Shown: positions 40,701-53,293 of the stretch, in pieces
Position numbering within the stretch: position 1 is the first letter of the stretch
Layout of the letters: the number at the start of each line of letters is the position of its first letter
Assembly: GCA_033675545.1 (NCBI GenBank)
Contig: JAWDGP010007412.1
Coordinates: 1,649,001-1,713,000 of the forward strand
Reading direction: 5' to 3'
Length of the DNA: 64,000 nt
Origin: Elysia crispata
Lineage: Eukaryota; Mollusca; Gastropoda; Plakobranchidae
The notes under the pieces: model-generated
What the model was told of the DNA's origin: nothing
Database searches by the model: none
What the model saw: the letters and a program-made list of their open reading frames with translations, nothing else
Program-made: the position numbers and the translations under genes

Positions 40701-41628
40701 ATTGTAGTGGTTATGCACCCAGAGGTATGGACCTAAGTTTGCTGGAACTTTTGCGCTATTCTTTGAGATTTAAAGATTTCAGAAAGGGAAAAGAAGCCAA
40801 CTTTACATAAAAAAAACGTCAGTAGAAAGAGCCTTGAAAAAAGATACTGATTATAGACATGCTAAATTTCTTTTTGGGTACAACCCTCAACGCTCCCACC
40901 TTATACGCACTCATGGAAGAAGGAAAATTATTTTCACTACAAAGGATTATACATAAAAATGGTCCATAATTTGAAAAATTTGATTGGTGTAGATAATTAT
41001 GTCTCTGCCATGTCAATAGCTGGCCGCAAGCAAGCTTTCGAAAGAGCATTGATTGTAAGCTCTGTTGTGATCTTTGATGGTTTTCATTGATTGGAAAAAA
41101 AGCGAATAATGATTGTTTAATTTATAAGCAATGCTTGACTATTTGACCATGTATAACTCTCGTAAGCTGATCTAAAGGAAAACAAAATAAGACTCAATAT
41201 CTATAATCTTTAGATCGAAGTCATGCTGCTTGCATTTAATTTGGAAAGTAGAATGATCCGTATTCCCTCATAGAAACAAATGACATCATCAAAACAATAC
41301 CAACCTTTTGGTGTTAAATTTCACGGCCCGCCAGTGATAAAGCAAACCGTTAGTTCATGGAGTCTCCATCCCCATTATTTTGCTCCATTGTCATAGGCTC
41401 ACCTAACCATAACGAACCTTTATGGAAGAATTCCAAAAGTGTTCTAGATGCCTGTTCGTGATGTCAACTGCCTGGGCCTCAACTACGCCCCATGCTTTGT
41501 AAACTGACGGGACACACGACCTTGCCTTCCAGCCATTCCGAACGTGCTAACCACCTTCCCATTGCTGCCTCTATCTTCTTTTCGTCTCTCGCAAGATGAT
41601 TTCCGAAAACGCTGTCTTTCTAGTGTAT
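34753..41628. other. Upstream flank of UPF0462 gene and gene-poor DNA
   Basis: The left edge should contain the UPF0462 promoter and leader, but no TATA or CpG cluster stands out. The rest has ordinary non-repetitive sequence with only short open frames. None has a convincing start, splice pair or recognisable domain. Confidence 0.4.
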
Positions 41629-41658
41629 CCAAAGACAGTGAAACGCCACTGTCTTTGG
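41629..41658. other. Perfect 12 bp inverted repeat with 6 nt loop
   Basis: CCAAAGACAGTG (41629-41640), loop aaacgc, CACTGTCTTTGG (41647-41658). It would form a strong hairpin or cruciform. Confidence 0.9.
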
Positions 41659-41830
41659 TGTCAGCTTAAGTTGAATAATCTACTTATCAATTTGATGAGT
41701 AGCTCAGTTACACCAGGTTTTTTTTTTTTTACTGTTTTAAATGTAATTTTCATTGTTAATGTTATTGTTATCACTATAATTATAATTATATTGTTGCAAT
41801 GCTTTCATTGTTAGTAACTCCTTATCATTA

Positions 41831-42300
<470 letters not shown>

Positions 42301-42668
42301 GCTATTTTGACGGCTATTACGTCGACACAATTTTGTTATTGTATCGAATCGCCTTTGTATCCACAGAAATCTGAAACGATCGTGGGATATTTCTCACACA
42401 TAAGAGCGTTCTTAGAAATAGAATTATTGTTGTCAGTGTGATTGGAGAATTTCAATTAAGGTTTCTAATTAAGTAATTTAATGTTTTGTTCAAAATTTGA
42501 CAACCTTCAGAAAAAAGTAAATTTTACATCAGAAAGGACTGAATAATTTTTATAACCCCGACTATAGGCTCAGAAACATGACAACGTTCATAAATAAAAT
42601 GAAAGTTGCTTTTATATCCATAGTTTTTAGTAGGATTTGGGACAGTACACGAACTTTGTCGAAAACTG

Positions 42669-42674
<6 letters not shown>

Positions 42675-42734
<60 letters not shown>

Positions 42735-42749
42735 CTCTCGCTCTCTCTT
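42675..42749 (+). repeat. CT microsatellite
   Basis: About 75 bp of CT repeat; its right end is interrupted by CG dinucleotides. Confidence 0.95.
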
Positions 42750-42916
42750 CCCCACGCCCAACTTCCCTCGAGTGTGTAGGAAACAACAATGGCGCCCATA
42801 TCTCTCTCTCTCTTTTTTAATTTATTTTTTTTACCGCACATCCACTTTTGAGTAAAGAAACGAACAGTGCGCGAGCTTTAAAAAAATTCTGTTTGAAATG
42901 ATCCGGGATCAGTAAG

Positions 42917-43127
42917 TTACGAAAAATTTAGCATTAGATATTGTAAATCGAAAGCCAAAGTCGAGACAAATTTGAATTGCTTTGAAATGTCCTCATGGAA
43001 TCGATCGTCTTTTATCTCGGACGGAGTGAACTCTTGTGCTGCGTCACACATGGAATTGGCTTCAGCGATTATACTTTTGTTATGGCCTTTAGCCCAAGAC
43101 AGTCGATATTTACATTGGCGAACGAAA
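42917..43127 (-). other. Unidentified open segment of about 70 codons
   Basis: The minus frame ending in TAA at 42917 is open through non-repetitive sequence with mixed, coding-like composition (VRQCKYRLSWAKGHNKSII, then SEIKDDRFHEDISKQFKFVS, ending LMLNFS). Further upstream the frame only runs through the AAT array. I see no start codon or clear acceptor and recognise no family. It could be a terminal exon, a transposon fragment or chance. Confidence 0.15.
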
Positions 43128-43150
43128 ATAGTAATAATAATTAAAAAATA

Positions 43151-43230
<80 letters not shown>

Positions 43231-43290
43231 TAATAATAATAATAATAATTAAAAAAAAAAAAAATAAAAAAAAAATAATAGTAATAATAA
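43127..43290 (+). repeat. AAT microsatellite, imperfect
   Basis: Tandem AAT units with a core at about 43157-43225; A-rich interruptions follow. Confidence 0.9.
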
Positions 43291-44896
43291 TAAAAATAGT
43301 ACTACTATAACTATTTCTGCTACTATTGCTGCTACATGTGATGATCATGATAACTATGATAATTGTGATAGTAACAACTAATAAATAATAATCGCGCTTT
43401 GATTCTATGTGTAGAACAACTCAACCGAAACGCACACTGATCTACAGTCTGAAAACAGGCGTGATTCATTACCACGTCTATCGAGCATCAACATGAGCGA
43501 GCATCTCGATTTAGACCCATTCATCTTGCTTAATCTGGCCTCCGTTAACCCGATCTATAGTTATCGGTAACACATTGCGCTTGCGTCTCTTAAAAGGGAA
43601 CAACGTCTGATTTTGCAAAAAATTTTTCTTTGGTTTCAAAAGAAGTTCACTTTGAAACTCATGTCTACCATTTTCTCGTGGCGGTGTTTTGGAGCAATCG
43701 ATTTATGGTGTGGTTAATTATAACGTGCTTTGGAGTTGATCTAGTCTAATGAATCAAAAGAGGAGCTTAATGATTATAATTGGCCAAAATTGTTATAACC
43801 AGTGACTGCTACTTATTACCTATCTTTAAACGCATTGACGAAGTTATCATTTCCAAGTAACTAATTGTCCTGAACCGCTATTATGTACAGTCTTTGCCCG
43901 AGGGTCGTTTTGTAGATTGGTTTAAATCATTTTATATTTTCGTTTTTGCTTGTTTGTTTTAAAATGCTCTTCTTTTACCAAATCTACCTAATAACCCCTC
44001 TGGTCAGAGTTATATCATTTTGTGAAGTGGCAATTTAGAGATGCAATCGATATTTCAAAATATAGTTTGTAATAATTTATTATAGATCGAAATAGAAATA
44101 CGATTATTAGGCTTGAACAAAATCGATTATAAAAAAGAGCAAAGGGAATCCCGTTTCGTTATGAACGAATACGTTGTTATTTTAAGTCTCTCTAGATTTT
44201 GCGCGACACTCAGTCAATTAAATAGTCGACTTTTCTTAAGGAAGTTTCCTAGAGGTCAATATTGATTTTTACTTTTAACATTTTCAAGTTCGCCTCGGCA
44301 AGGACACCTTCGATTTTGTGTCATAACAAAAAACCACCCTGTAATATCGTCTATAGCTTATGCTTTTCACCTGCTATTTTTTCCGTGCCTGAGACTATTT
44401 GAATAGTTACATATACAGAAAAAACCCATTAAAAATACATAGAAAGTTTGCAATTTGGAAATGAAATATCTTAATCGAACTAACTGCCATTGGCATATAA
44501 AGAGATACAGTCTTTATGTCATTTCTCCATAAGGGCGCATAATCAGGCCACTGTTGGTTCTAAGTAATTTCAGGTAAAAAAACAAGACCGATTTACTTTT
44601 ATCCCCCTTAGTCCGCCATAATTATTACATTGGGTAATACTAATTAATGCGAACAAGATTTGAGATCCAAGATTATCCTTAGAACTTTCCGCACACTTGT
44701 TGCGCTTGCCGCATGATACATACACTATTCTACGATTAAAAAAAACAAAAAAAGAAAACTGTACAATGATAAAAAATTCATAGATCTTGAAATACAACAA
44801 CAACAACAACAACACCACCACCAAAAACAACAACAAATAGTGAACATTTGATGTAGCTGTGAGTAACTTGAGAATGGCATTATATTTATAACTCAC
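43291..44896. other. Non-repetitive gene-poor stretch
   Basis: No supported gene. A short CAA-type run lies at 44798-44836. If the candidate exon at 44.9-45.0 kb is real, this is its first intron. Confidence 0.4.
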
Positions 44897-45021
44897 ATAT
44901 TAAATGTTTCGTTGAATTCGCCTTGACACAAAACTCCAACCGCGATCAGGGCCGAAGAGAACATCAGTAGGCGATGAGAAACCGTGATTGTTTCAGGAGA
45001 GAGTAGATTAGATCTAGCCAT
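44897..45021 (-). CDS. Candidate first exon of an unknown secreted or membrane protein
   Basis: ATG at 45021-45019 lies in a good context (GCATCCATGG) with an in-frame TGA upstream, so it is the first ATG of its frame. It encodes 41 residues plus two bases: a polar start (MARSNLLSPE), a hydrophobic core RLLMFSSALIAVGVLC, then QGEFNETFN with an N-x-T sequon. It ends at the strong donor AATAT/gtgagt. This is the layout of a signal-peptide exon. The N-terminal part before the core is long for a simple signal peptide, so a signal anchor is possible. No downstream exon was found and no family is recognised. Confidence 0.3.
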
Positions 45022-45878
45022 GGATGCATTAAGGTCGTGTTCCTTGATGATCGAACTTTTCAACTCACATACGAGCTGGCTAACTTTCAATCAAAAGTGC
45101 TTTAGTCTTTGGGCAGGATTTCTTGCCTACAGTTAAACAAGGAGGAAAATAAGAATTAATTTGCTGTTCATTTCGCGATTTATGGCTCGTTTTTTTTTTT
45201 TAAATAATTAGCTTCATATAAAATACTTCAATGATTAAAAGTCTTTAGAAAAACCTAATTAGGTTAAAAAAAAAAGCGATATTAAAATAATATCTCGGGC
45301 TGCGCAGCCAAACTCAATAGAAATATTAACTTTCAAATCCGGCCATAAACCTTGGAAAAAAAAGGAAACAAAATGAAAAAAAAAAATCAACTCTGGGCTT
45401 CCTTGTTAAGAAGGAAATAGCGAAAACCAACTACATTAATGATGTTATGGCAGTCCGATTAGATCAACAAATGAAGGCTTCCTTTATCGTTTGATCAGGA
45501 AGTGCAAACTGTCCGAAATATTTTTGCCGACTACGCAAATAATGGAATTGGACTTTCTTTCCTCAGCAAAGGTATATTTTAAGTGAATTAAAAGAAATAC
45601 GAGCACACGCGAGAGAATCCTTGTAAAAATGATAATGTGACACTGTTCTAAACTGAACCAATGAGCAAACCAAAACCAATGGGACAGTGTTGTCATTGTA
45701 AACCATCCTAGAGAGCGATTGCTGTGTTCGCCATCTCCATTTCTTTTATTTATTTGTGGCGGAAGGGAAGAGGGAAGAGGATGTTATTCACTTACAGGTG
45801 TGAACTGGTCCAAACTGCTGCATGTCGTTATGTACCAGGTGGTCCACTCTCCTTATTTCGGTCTTTATCTGTGTCGGC

Positions 45879-45881
<3 letters not shown>
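45022..45881. other. No gene recognised
   Basis: If the 44.9 kb exon is genuine, its promoter should lie in this stretch; I see no clear TATA box. Confidence 0.35.

Positions 45882-45972
<91 letters not shown>
45882..45972 (+). repeat. CT microsatellite
   Basis: About 90 bp of pure CT repeat. Confidence 0.95.
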
Positions 45973-45977
<5 letters not shown>

Positions 45978-46207
45978 TAATTGCATTTCTTGGTAGGATG
46001 TGTATATTATTCAATGTTTGAGCTGCACACTGTCGGTGGATAAATTTGGAGCCTCATCTTTGCAGTTTCCCCCTGTCCGATAAGGACTTGTTTGTGTGTG
46101 CAGGAAAGGCCTGAGACCCTCTTGTTGTCAACGGGCTTTATCAAACAATCGAATAAACAGGCAAATCAATCTCTAGAAAACTGGGGTTTAGCACATACAC
46201 ACGCACG

Positions 46208-46210
<3 letters not shown>

Positions 46211-46258
<48 letters not shown>
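46211..46258 (+). repeat. CT microsatellite
   Basis: About 48 bp of CT repeat preceded by a short CA/CG run. Confidence 0.95.
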
Positions 46259-46260
<2 letters not shown>

Positions 46261-46910
46261 GCATTATGTAAAACGAAATTAAGTTCAGATGTGGAAGGAA
46301 TTACAATACAGGGAGACACTCAAATGGACAATCAGTTAGGAGAAGAGAAAGGAGTAATTTGGGCTTGACCACAGAGGATGGAAAAAAAATACATTGAAAA
46401 AAAAAACCGCACGAGCGAGGCACGACTATACAACCACCCATAGGGAAAAAGGAAACCGCAACCAAACAAAGAAAACACAATTTCTCCCTTAACCCCAGAA
46501 AATAACCTGAAAGAGCACTAAAAAGGTAAACACAAGAATAACAAAGAGAACCCTTTGTACCAGTCTACCAGATTTTGGTGCTTCGTGTGAAGAAGTTAAA
46601 GAAAAGATAAAAGCTGTGTCAAGCACGAATGTGTGAATATCTGTATGCCCTCTAAACTGAAACGACCTTGTTTAACCTTTGAGGACTTTCCCCATTTAAG
46701 AGAATTCTCAACTCAATGTGGCTTCTGAAAAGGAGAATTTTTTTTCAATACAGCCACGGAATTCAAACAAATCCTCAGACAAAGAAGGCAGTGAAGTCAG
46801 ATGGTCGGTATGGCTACAGTTTATCTATACATGCATGTATTCACCTTTAGCGCTTTCATTCAAATGTACATATTCTGTTGGTCGTTTATTTTTATTTTTT
46901 TTTGGAGGTG

Positions 46911-46929
46911 TTTTTTTTTTTTTTTTTTT

Positions 46930-46963
<34 letters not shown>
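46911..46963 (+). repeat. Poly-T then poly-G tract
   Basis: About 18 T are followed by GGA and about 31 consecutive G, a long homopolymer and a likely assembly-uncertain point. Confidence 0.95.
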
Positions 46964-46964
<1 letters not shown>

Positions 46965-47030
46965 AAGGAAGGCATCATATTGATAATTTTAACCCTTTTT
47001 AAATGTTAGAAAAATAAAATATTTTGTAGT

Positions 47031-47068
47031 ATGGCGACCAAGATCAAAGAGCACGCTGACAGCTACAG
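47031..47068 (+). CDS. Weak candidate exon MATKIKEHADSYR
   Basis: ATG followed by GC-rich codons (GCG ACC AAG ATC AAA GAG CAC GCT GAC AGC TAC) up to a consensus donor CTACAG/gtatca at 47069. The local codon composition differs from the AT-rich surroundings. The frame also stays open to 47312 without splicing, but that part is AT-rich and less coding-like. No family recognised and no partner exon found. Confidence 0.2.
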
Positions 47069-47312
47069 GTATCACCTCAAAAGCCCAATTAAATTTATTC
47101 GTATAACTGTTCATAAGGACTTGAATGATTTATGTAGCTTTGGAAACATGCCTCCGAACCTACATAAGTTGACTTTTAAAAATATTTGTTTAATTGAATT
47201 ATATCGATATTTCTACGTTTCTAAGAAATCTGTGAAAGAAATAGGGGCCTACTTTGCGCTTAACATTGAGATTCAAATCATGGACAGTGCAGGCCATTTT
47301 AAACTTAATTAG

Positions 47313-48760
47313 TTTGGAATGAAGAGGAAAACATTCTTGCTTGATTAGCGCTCTATTTATAAATACAACAGAATATATTTTTAAGCTTTCAATATGACTA
47401 AATTAATATTTACCGCAAAAAAACAAAAAAACAAAAACAAAAATACAAACCACCCTCTTATATCCTTTGGCATCCTTTAAGGTGCTCAACAGGGCAGGAG
47501 CAGCTATTCTGGAGATGAATATGTCAGTTTTCCTATTAGTGTCATCAGATAAAAAGACGAGGCCGAGCTTTAACCCAAATCAGCCGTTTGTTCAGATTTT
47601 TTTTTTCAAAACTAGTGAAAAAGACTCAAGGATTGGAAGAAGATTCATCTTGTGATCAGTTATAGTTATTAGTTTTATAAAAGTAGTTTCGTTTTTATGA
47701 GCGTTTTTCCCGTACTGCTGTTAGTACTGAGGCATTAGATTTTTTTTCTTCAGCCCTCTCCAGCCATAAGGATGCCAAAAACTTTACGATCAAATCAGGA
47801 AACATAGAATCGGCTTAATTAGAAAAAAAAATATACTCTGAGTTTTAAATGCACGAGACGAATTGAAACATGTTGACCTCTTTTCGTTACGCTTTATATT
47901 TTTAGAGATTCTTTGAAAACTGAATTCGCGAACTTTCTCTTATTTCATGTCAATAACATCCCATCCATAAAATTATACGTTTTCAATGTTAATGCATCTT
48001 CTATATTTTAAATTAATTAGCAAATTCATATTTTCTAAGCTGAATTTGGTGCCATCGCCTCAAATAATGGGTTCGGAACTTGAACTGTTTTATACCAGTG
48101 AGATCGTACGGCGTGCATGCGACATTATATAGTCCCGTTTGGCCTCTTCCTCGTCCTCAGCTCCGCTGATTCTGCCTTATTCTTTGTCCCTTATTATCCT
48201 TTTACATCACAGACCCTTCTGCTAAGCAGCCCTTCGCTTTTGTTCTGATCAGCCTGGTCTTAGCGATTGATTAGGAAACTCCTCTAATAGAAATAAAGGC
48301 GAATTCCTTGAACGCGACGCTAATCTTATTTGATCTCGTTTCATTGTTTTGCGACATTTCTTTCCTATATACCAGTCTTTAGTTAAATTCTTGTTTTGAA
48401 TTACAGCGCTCAGGCCATTCTACTCGATGATCAACAGCTCGAACCCCACCAGTTTCGTGAGTTGGGATTTCATCTTCAAGATCTGATCTATCTTAAGTAC
48501 TTTAAGGCTTTCACTAACCTTGCAGTGCTATTGCAAACTCCCTGTACTTTATCCGACATAACATAATTATCTTACCTAATTGAATATCTTTATACTATTT
48601 ACACACCTCTCCCTTCCTCTTCTTCCTTGCTCCATGTACAACACACGCCTTTTTTGTTTCTTCCAGTAATACCCATAGAGATACTCCATGGAAAAACCCA
48701 AATCGATAAAAGTATAAGTAAAAAAAACCCACCAACAGACGCTTTAGATTTACACACACT
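47313..48760. other. No gene recognised
   Basis: AT-rich single-copy sequence without an interpretable frame. Base composition becomes more GC-rich towards 48.8 kb. Confidence 0.35.
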
Positions 48761-48763
48761 CGC

Positions 48764-49083
48764 TATAAAATGGAGCTGACGCCAGTAGCTGTCATGGGAT
48801 AAATAAAGCCGTTGTTTACATTTTATGCGCCCTGCGGACGAGTTTACCAGTCGTGACGACCCGCCACACAGATTCTGCGCTGATATCAGTCGGTGAAGTC
48901 ACGCCAGGCTGCCGGCGATTATGGATCTAATTCATGATTTACAGTAGTCAGGCCTTCCGTCTCTCTCTGCTGACTGCCCAATTCTGCTTCGTGCTGTGTC
49001 GGTTTTTTTTAGTTACTTATCTTGCCGAATGGATGTGCTAAGCTGCTTAATGGATTTCCCAAGTCCGTCAACAAGAGAAGTAC
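48764..49083 (+). promoter_or_regulatory. Candidate TATA promoter with GC-rich leader exon
   Basis: TATAAAA at 48764-48770 lies directly before a segment (about 48800-48980) clearly richer in G+C and CpG than its surroundings. Initiation would be expected near 48795-48800. A short frame from ATG at 49029 is followed by a possible donor AGAAG/gtaatc at about 49100, but an in-frame TAG precedes it, so any transcript would start with a non-coding leader or use another donor. Plus-strand direction is inferred from the TATA position only. Confidence 0.25.
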
Positions 49084-49100
49084 TGGAAACAGAAGCTTAG

Positions 49101-52100
49101 AAGGTAATCAGCAAAACTTTTTTTATTATAATCGGCAGATGATGGTTATCTTGAAATTGGCACTTGTAAAAATTTGGTAATATGATAATTTGGTTATTCA
49201 CCAATCTTCATGACAGGGTTGAGTGTACTTGGCGTGGCCTTATCTGAACTGCAAAGCGAACAACACCTAGAAGTTGCAAGTTTTCGTTTTTTGTTTTTTT
49301 TTAACAACAATCACACCTCATTAAATTTTGTGATACAACGAAGCAACAAGGAGGCCTTTATCTGATGTACCTTTTTAGTTTTACTGTAATTAAATTCATT
49401 GAATCTTAAACCAGAGGAGTAGTTAGCTGACAGGAGGAATCTCTTAGATCATGAAAGCTCATGGCGGACTGAGTCCACATATATAAACATTTTTAATCAA
49501 CTTAAAAAAATAACGAAAAATTTATGCGCATCACTAAGAACGTTAATTCCTCTGTTATATTTGTTTAATTCGATTCCAGTCGGCTACCACAACTCAGTCA
49601 GTCTCAGTTCCCAATCACTCTTATTATATGCAATGAAGACAATATTCGTTTTCTACGAAGCTTTTGAAGTTTTGGTATTATTAAAATTTACTTTGTTAGC
49701 AAACAGTAATAGGCAATGAGATTGATTTTCTCACAGTTCCTTGAGCCCTTGAATTTATTGGTTTTAGCTTCTCTGCCAAAAATCTTTATTTTTCGTTTGT
49801 AAGAAAGGAATTTTCTAAACCTCTTTTGCAAAGTATGTAAACATTGAATATGACGAAAACACCTTGTTTTTAAATGAGTGGCTTATTAAATATACTCCAA
49901 GGCTTGTGTATTTAACTTTAAACAATATAGTTTTTAAATATTTTCCTCCTAAATATTTCGTGTTAGTGTATATCTGCGTTTTCAAGGACTAAATATAAAA
50001 TTCATGAATATAACCTGGAGATACCTTCATACATTTTTTACAAGATCTAGATTTAGTTTAGACGCGACCATTTTAATTTTTGTCTTTTCTGATGCCGATA
50101 AGCTGTTAATTTAATCCCACTCAGCGGTGATTAATTATGCCTGTGTGACTGTGCATTATACTTCGGTATCAAATTCTTTCATTAACTATGTACAAACAAT
50201 ACTGAAATGAACAAGCAAAACACACACACACACACACGCCGATTTTTACCAAGAATGGCACCCAAGACAGAAGGCCCCTGAAAAACTCACAGCGTGTTAG
50301 CTAACCAGGACCGCGAACCCAGCCCATAAACTGACCCAGAAATAATTTAACCTGGCGGGACGTGATTAGCTTGTCACACATCACAGTGGTGTGGACACGA
50401 ATCTCAGCCAAGTTTTGCTGCTGTTTATGGAACATGCTTGCATTAATATTTATACCGGAAAATAAAATTTAGGCCTTAAGAAAGCCGATCTGCTATCGCA
50501 GAGAAAAAAAAAAAAATTAAGAACGTTTCTAGGTGCCCTCCATTTGGGGGTTACATAGCAAGTTAGCTTGGAGTCTCGGTGCCCTCCAGAACTCTTCAAC
50601 CCCCTCCCAAAAAATGTAAAATGTTGAGCTATCCTTGTTCAGAAAAAAACAAAAAACCCAAACATGCTTTTAAAATTACAGGTGTGGGACCAATAGAAAC
50701 AAAAAACCGTTTGTGTTAGAGTTGGCCCAGGTTTTAGCCTAATCTCTTGATAACTAAGATATCTGGAAGTCTTAGAGCTTAAACTGGTCTCGTTTGATCA
50801 AGATTTAGATCTAGAATCTAGTCTTGGGTTAGGGCTAGGGATTAGAAATCTTTACCCATGTTTAAGATTTCATCTCACCTTATATTTACAAACTGGAGGC
50901 TATTTGGCCTGGAGTCAAGGTGTCCTTCAGTTCGAGGATACCTAGACTCTTCCAAAAAAAAAAAAGAAATGCGATTTCATCAGGCCGATATATTCCATTG
51001 GTTACTCACCACATTCACCATCTTCATTTTAAACTTTATCATCGTCATCCTTTTTACCCTCCACCTCCTCACCGTCTCTACATCACTTTTTGGTATATTG
51101 ATAAGTCAATTTTTAGCCGTGATATTTTTTTTTACAATTTTTTTCCTGTAAGTTTTGGAATTAGAAATACTTTTTTTGACAGATGTGATTCGCAATTCTT
51201 AGCCAAATTTTGCATTATTAAAGTCTCGAGACAAATCATGTAGATCTAGCATACCATTTACATTACATCCACGAAAGCAAAACTGTTTCAGAAACTGATC
51301 CTGTCCATCGCCAACAACGATTTAGGAGCCCTAATTAGAACGATAATTACCTTCTTAAGTGTGTCCAATGACATTGGTTCTTGACTGCTAACCGCGTAAT
51401 GAACATGATTCGAACGGGGACTTAGTAACATAGTAGACTCTCATTAGAGCGTTGACCCAACGTCGATGAAGTCTGATAATGGATGAGGTGTTGATCTGGT
51501 CTGCGCACCTGCCAGTTTGATAGGGAAAACGCCGATGGTCGCCACCTTTGATTGATTTTGATCTGTCACTCGTAAAACCCCTAGGCCTGGTTTTTATGTG
51601 GTAACATGCGGTGACGGACTCTGGAGGTCAGCAGAGGTTTCTTCAAAATAGGGAAAAGACACAATTCTGTTGAACCTGATCATACACAATGAAAGGCTGC
51701 ATAAAGTTATGAAACTTTTGAAAACTGATATGTCTCAGAGGCTTTTCCCTAAAAGTCTTCCTCTTAAGAAAAAAGTTATGTGGCCGTCAAGTACCCATGG
51801 ACGCCTTCCCCCAAGTTTGGGCAACTGGCAACAATGCTGCAGCATGTAACACGTATTTATTATAGACGTATAATTTTGCTCTGTTTGCCATCTTCAAAAT
51901 CTCTTCAGATCCGACCCTTTGCTTACATTGCTTCAGTGTCTCATTGCTGAGTTTTGGGTGACCGCTTTCCGAGATAAAGGAGGAAATTTGCGACTGATTC
52001 CACTGATCCGATAAAGGCCACGGGGTCGAATTTCAGTCTATACTCCAATGTCTCCAGCCGTAAAACTCAGTTAGATCGCTTGAATCTGAATCAGATGCCA

Positions 52101-53234
52101 AATGTTACCCTCATCGAGACTGTAGAAGCTTGCTAGGAACTGCCAAGGGCAACACGGTCGTAAAGTACATCTCATACAATTAAGAAGAAGATGCTCTAAG
52201 AATGAAAGCAAGTTCATTGAACTTCAACTGCCCTTCGACGATATCTAAATACCGCAGGCGTTATTGTGTGTAAGCTGAGAGCGCTTTACCCTGAAACTTC
52301 TTTGGGAAAAAGTATGTGATCTCATTTCCACCAGCTTTGAACCTTTAACAACGATCTTGTCACAAGTGATTCCTCCTCTAAGTTCACTGACCGTTGAGAG
52401 TCCACTTTGCTGTAGCCTTGTTGGGCATGATTGATGGCAAGGTTGACACGTCACATGACTTCCTCTGCCACTAACAGCAGTTTCGTTGAAACTGTGCATC
52501 ACCTGCTCGGCACCTGGCCCTGCCCATCTGTCATCTCAAAATATATTTGCTCTTTCCTCTATCAGTGACTTTTTTTTCTTCAATTAAATGATTTCAAGAG
52601 CAAAGTAATAAGGTTATCTGCTTCTCTTGGTTGATGATTTTTGTTTTGGTTCTCAAAATTTCAGTTTTTTTCTTGTCAACAAATAGTTCAATATTAAAAT
52701 TATTTTTCTTGTAAAATATATCAAAGACTCATTTGTTGATTCGTTTTATTATTCCCAAAACGGTTTAAACATAAGCTTCTTGTGAAAGGAATCATGTTTT
52801 TTTTATTACTATTATTCTTAACCCAGTTAGATATTGATTTCCTTTAGTTTGCGACACGATATGTAGCGTAGATATAATGTACCTAGACATGCAAATCCGG
52901 GCTCATGATTTAAAAGAGAAGACAAGACCTTGTGAACATTTGGTTGGATTACAACACAATATTTAGCAGGCAAATTCAAATTCAGCGTGCAAAAGAAGGA
53001 AAAAGAAAAAAGAAATCTCTCTCCTCCCCCCCCCACACACACATTTCATCACCTCAGAAAAGAATATGAGAAATAGAAAGAGCATCACCGTTTTTGGAGG
53101 GTTCATTCGGTTGTCACACAAAAAAAAAACAAAACTTGAATATATAAACCTAGTTAGTTGTGTTCTATGTTTCCCTAACTCGATTGTCAAATGGAGCCTC
53201 ATGATTTAAATGAGAATAATAGGGATGTCCCTCT

Positions 53235-53238
<4 letters not shown>
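49101..53238. other. Gene-poor stretch
   Basis: It contains a CA run at 50219-50237 and a minus-strand frame of 84 codons from ATG 52499 to 52245 (CQPCHQSCPTRLQQSG inside) of coding-like composition but no known family. Two related phrases (GGAGTCTCGGTGCCCTCCAG near 50571; GGAGTCAAGGTGTCCTTCAG near 50911) suggest an old duplication. Confidence 0.3.

Positions 53239-53291
<53 letters not shown>
53239..53291 (+). repeat. CT microsatellite
   Basis: About 52 bp of CT repeat. Confidence 0.95.

Positions 53292-53293
<2 letters not shown>

Noticed and set aside
50827..50846. Telomere-like ggttagggctaggg
   Set aside because: Single degenerate copy, no array.
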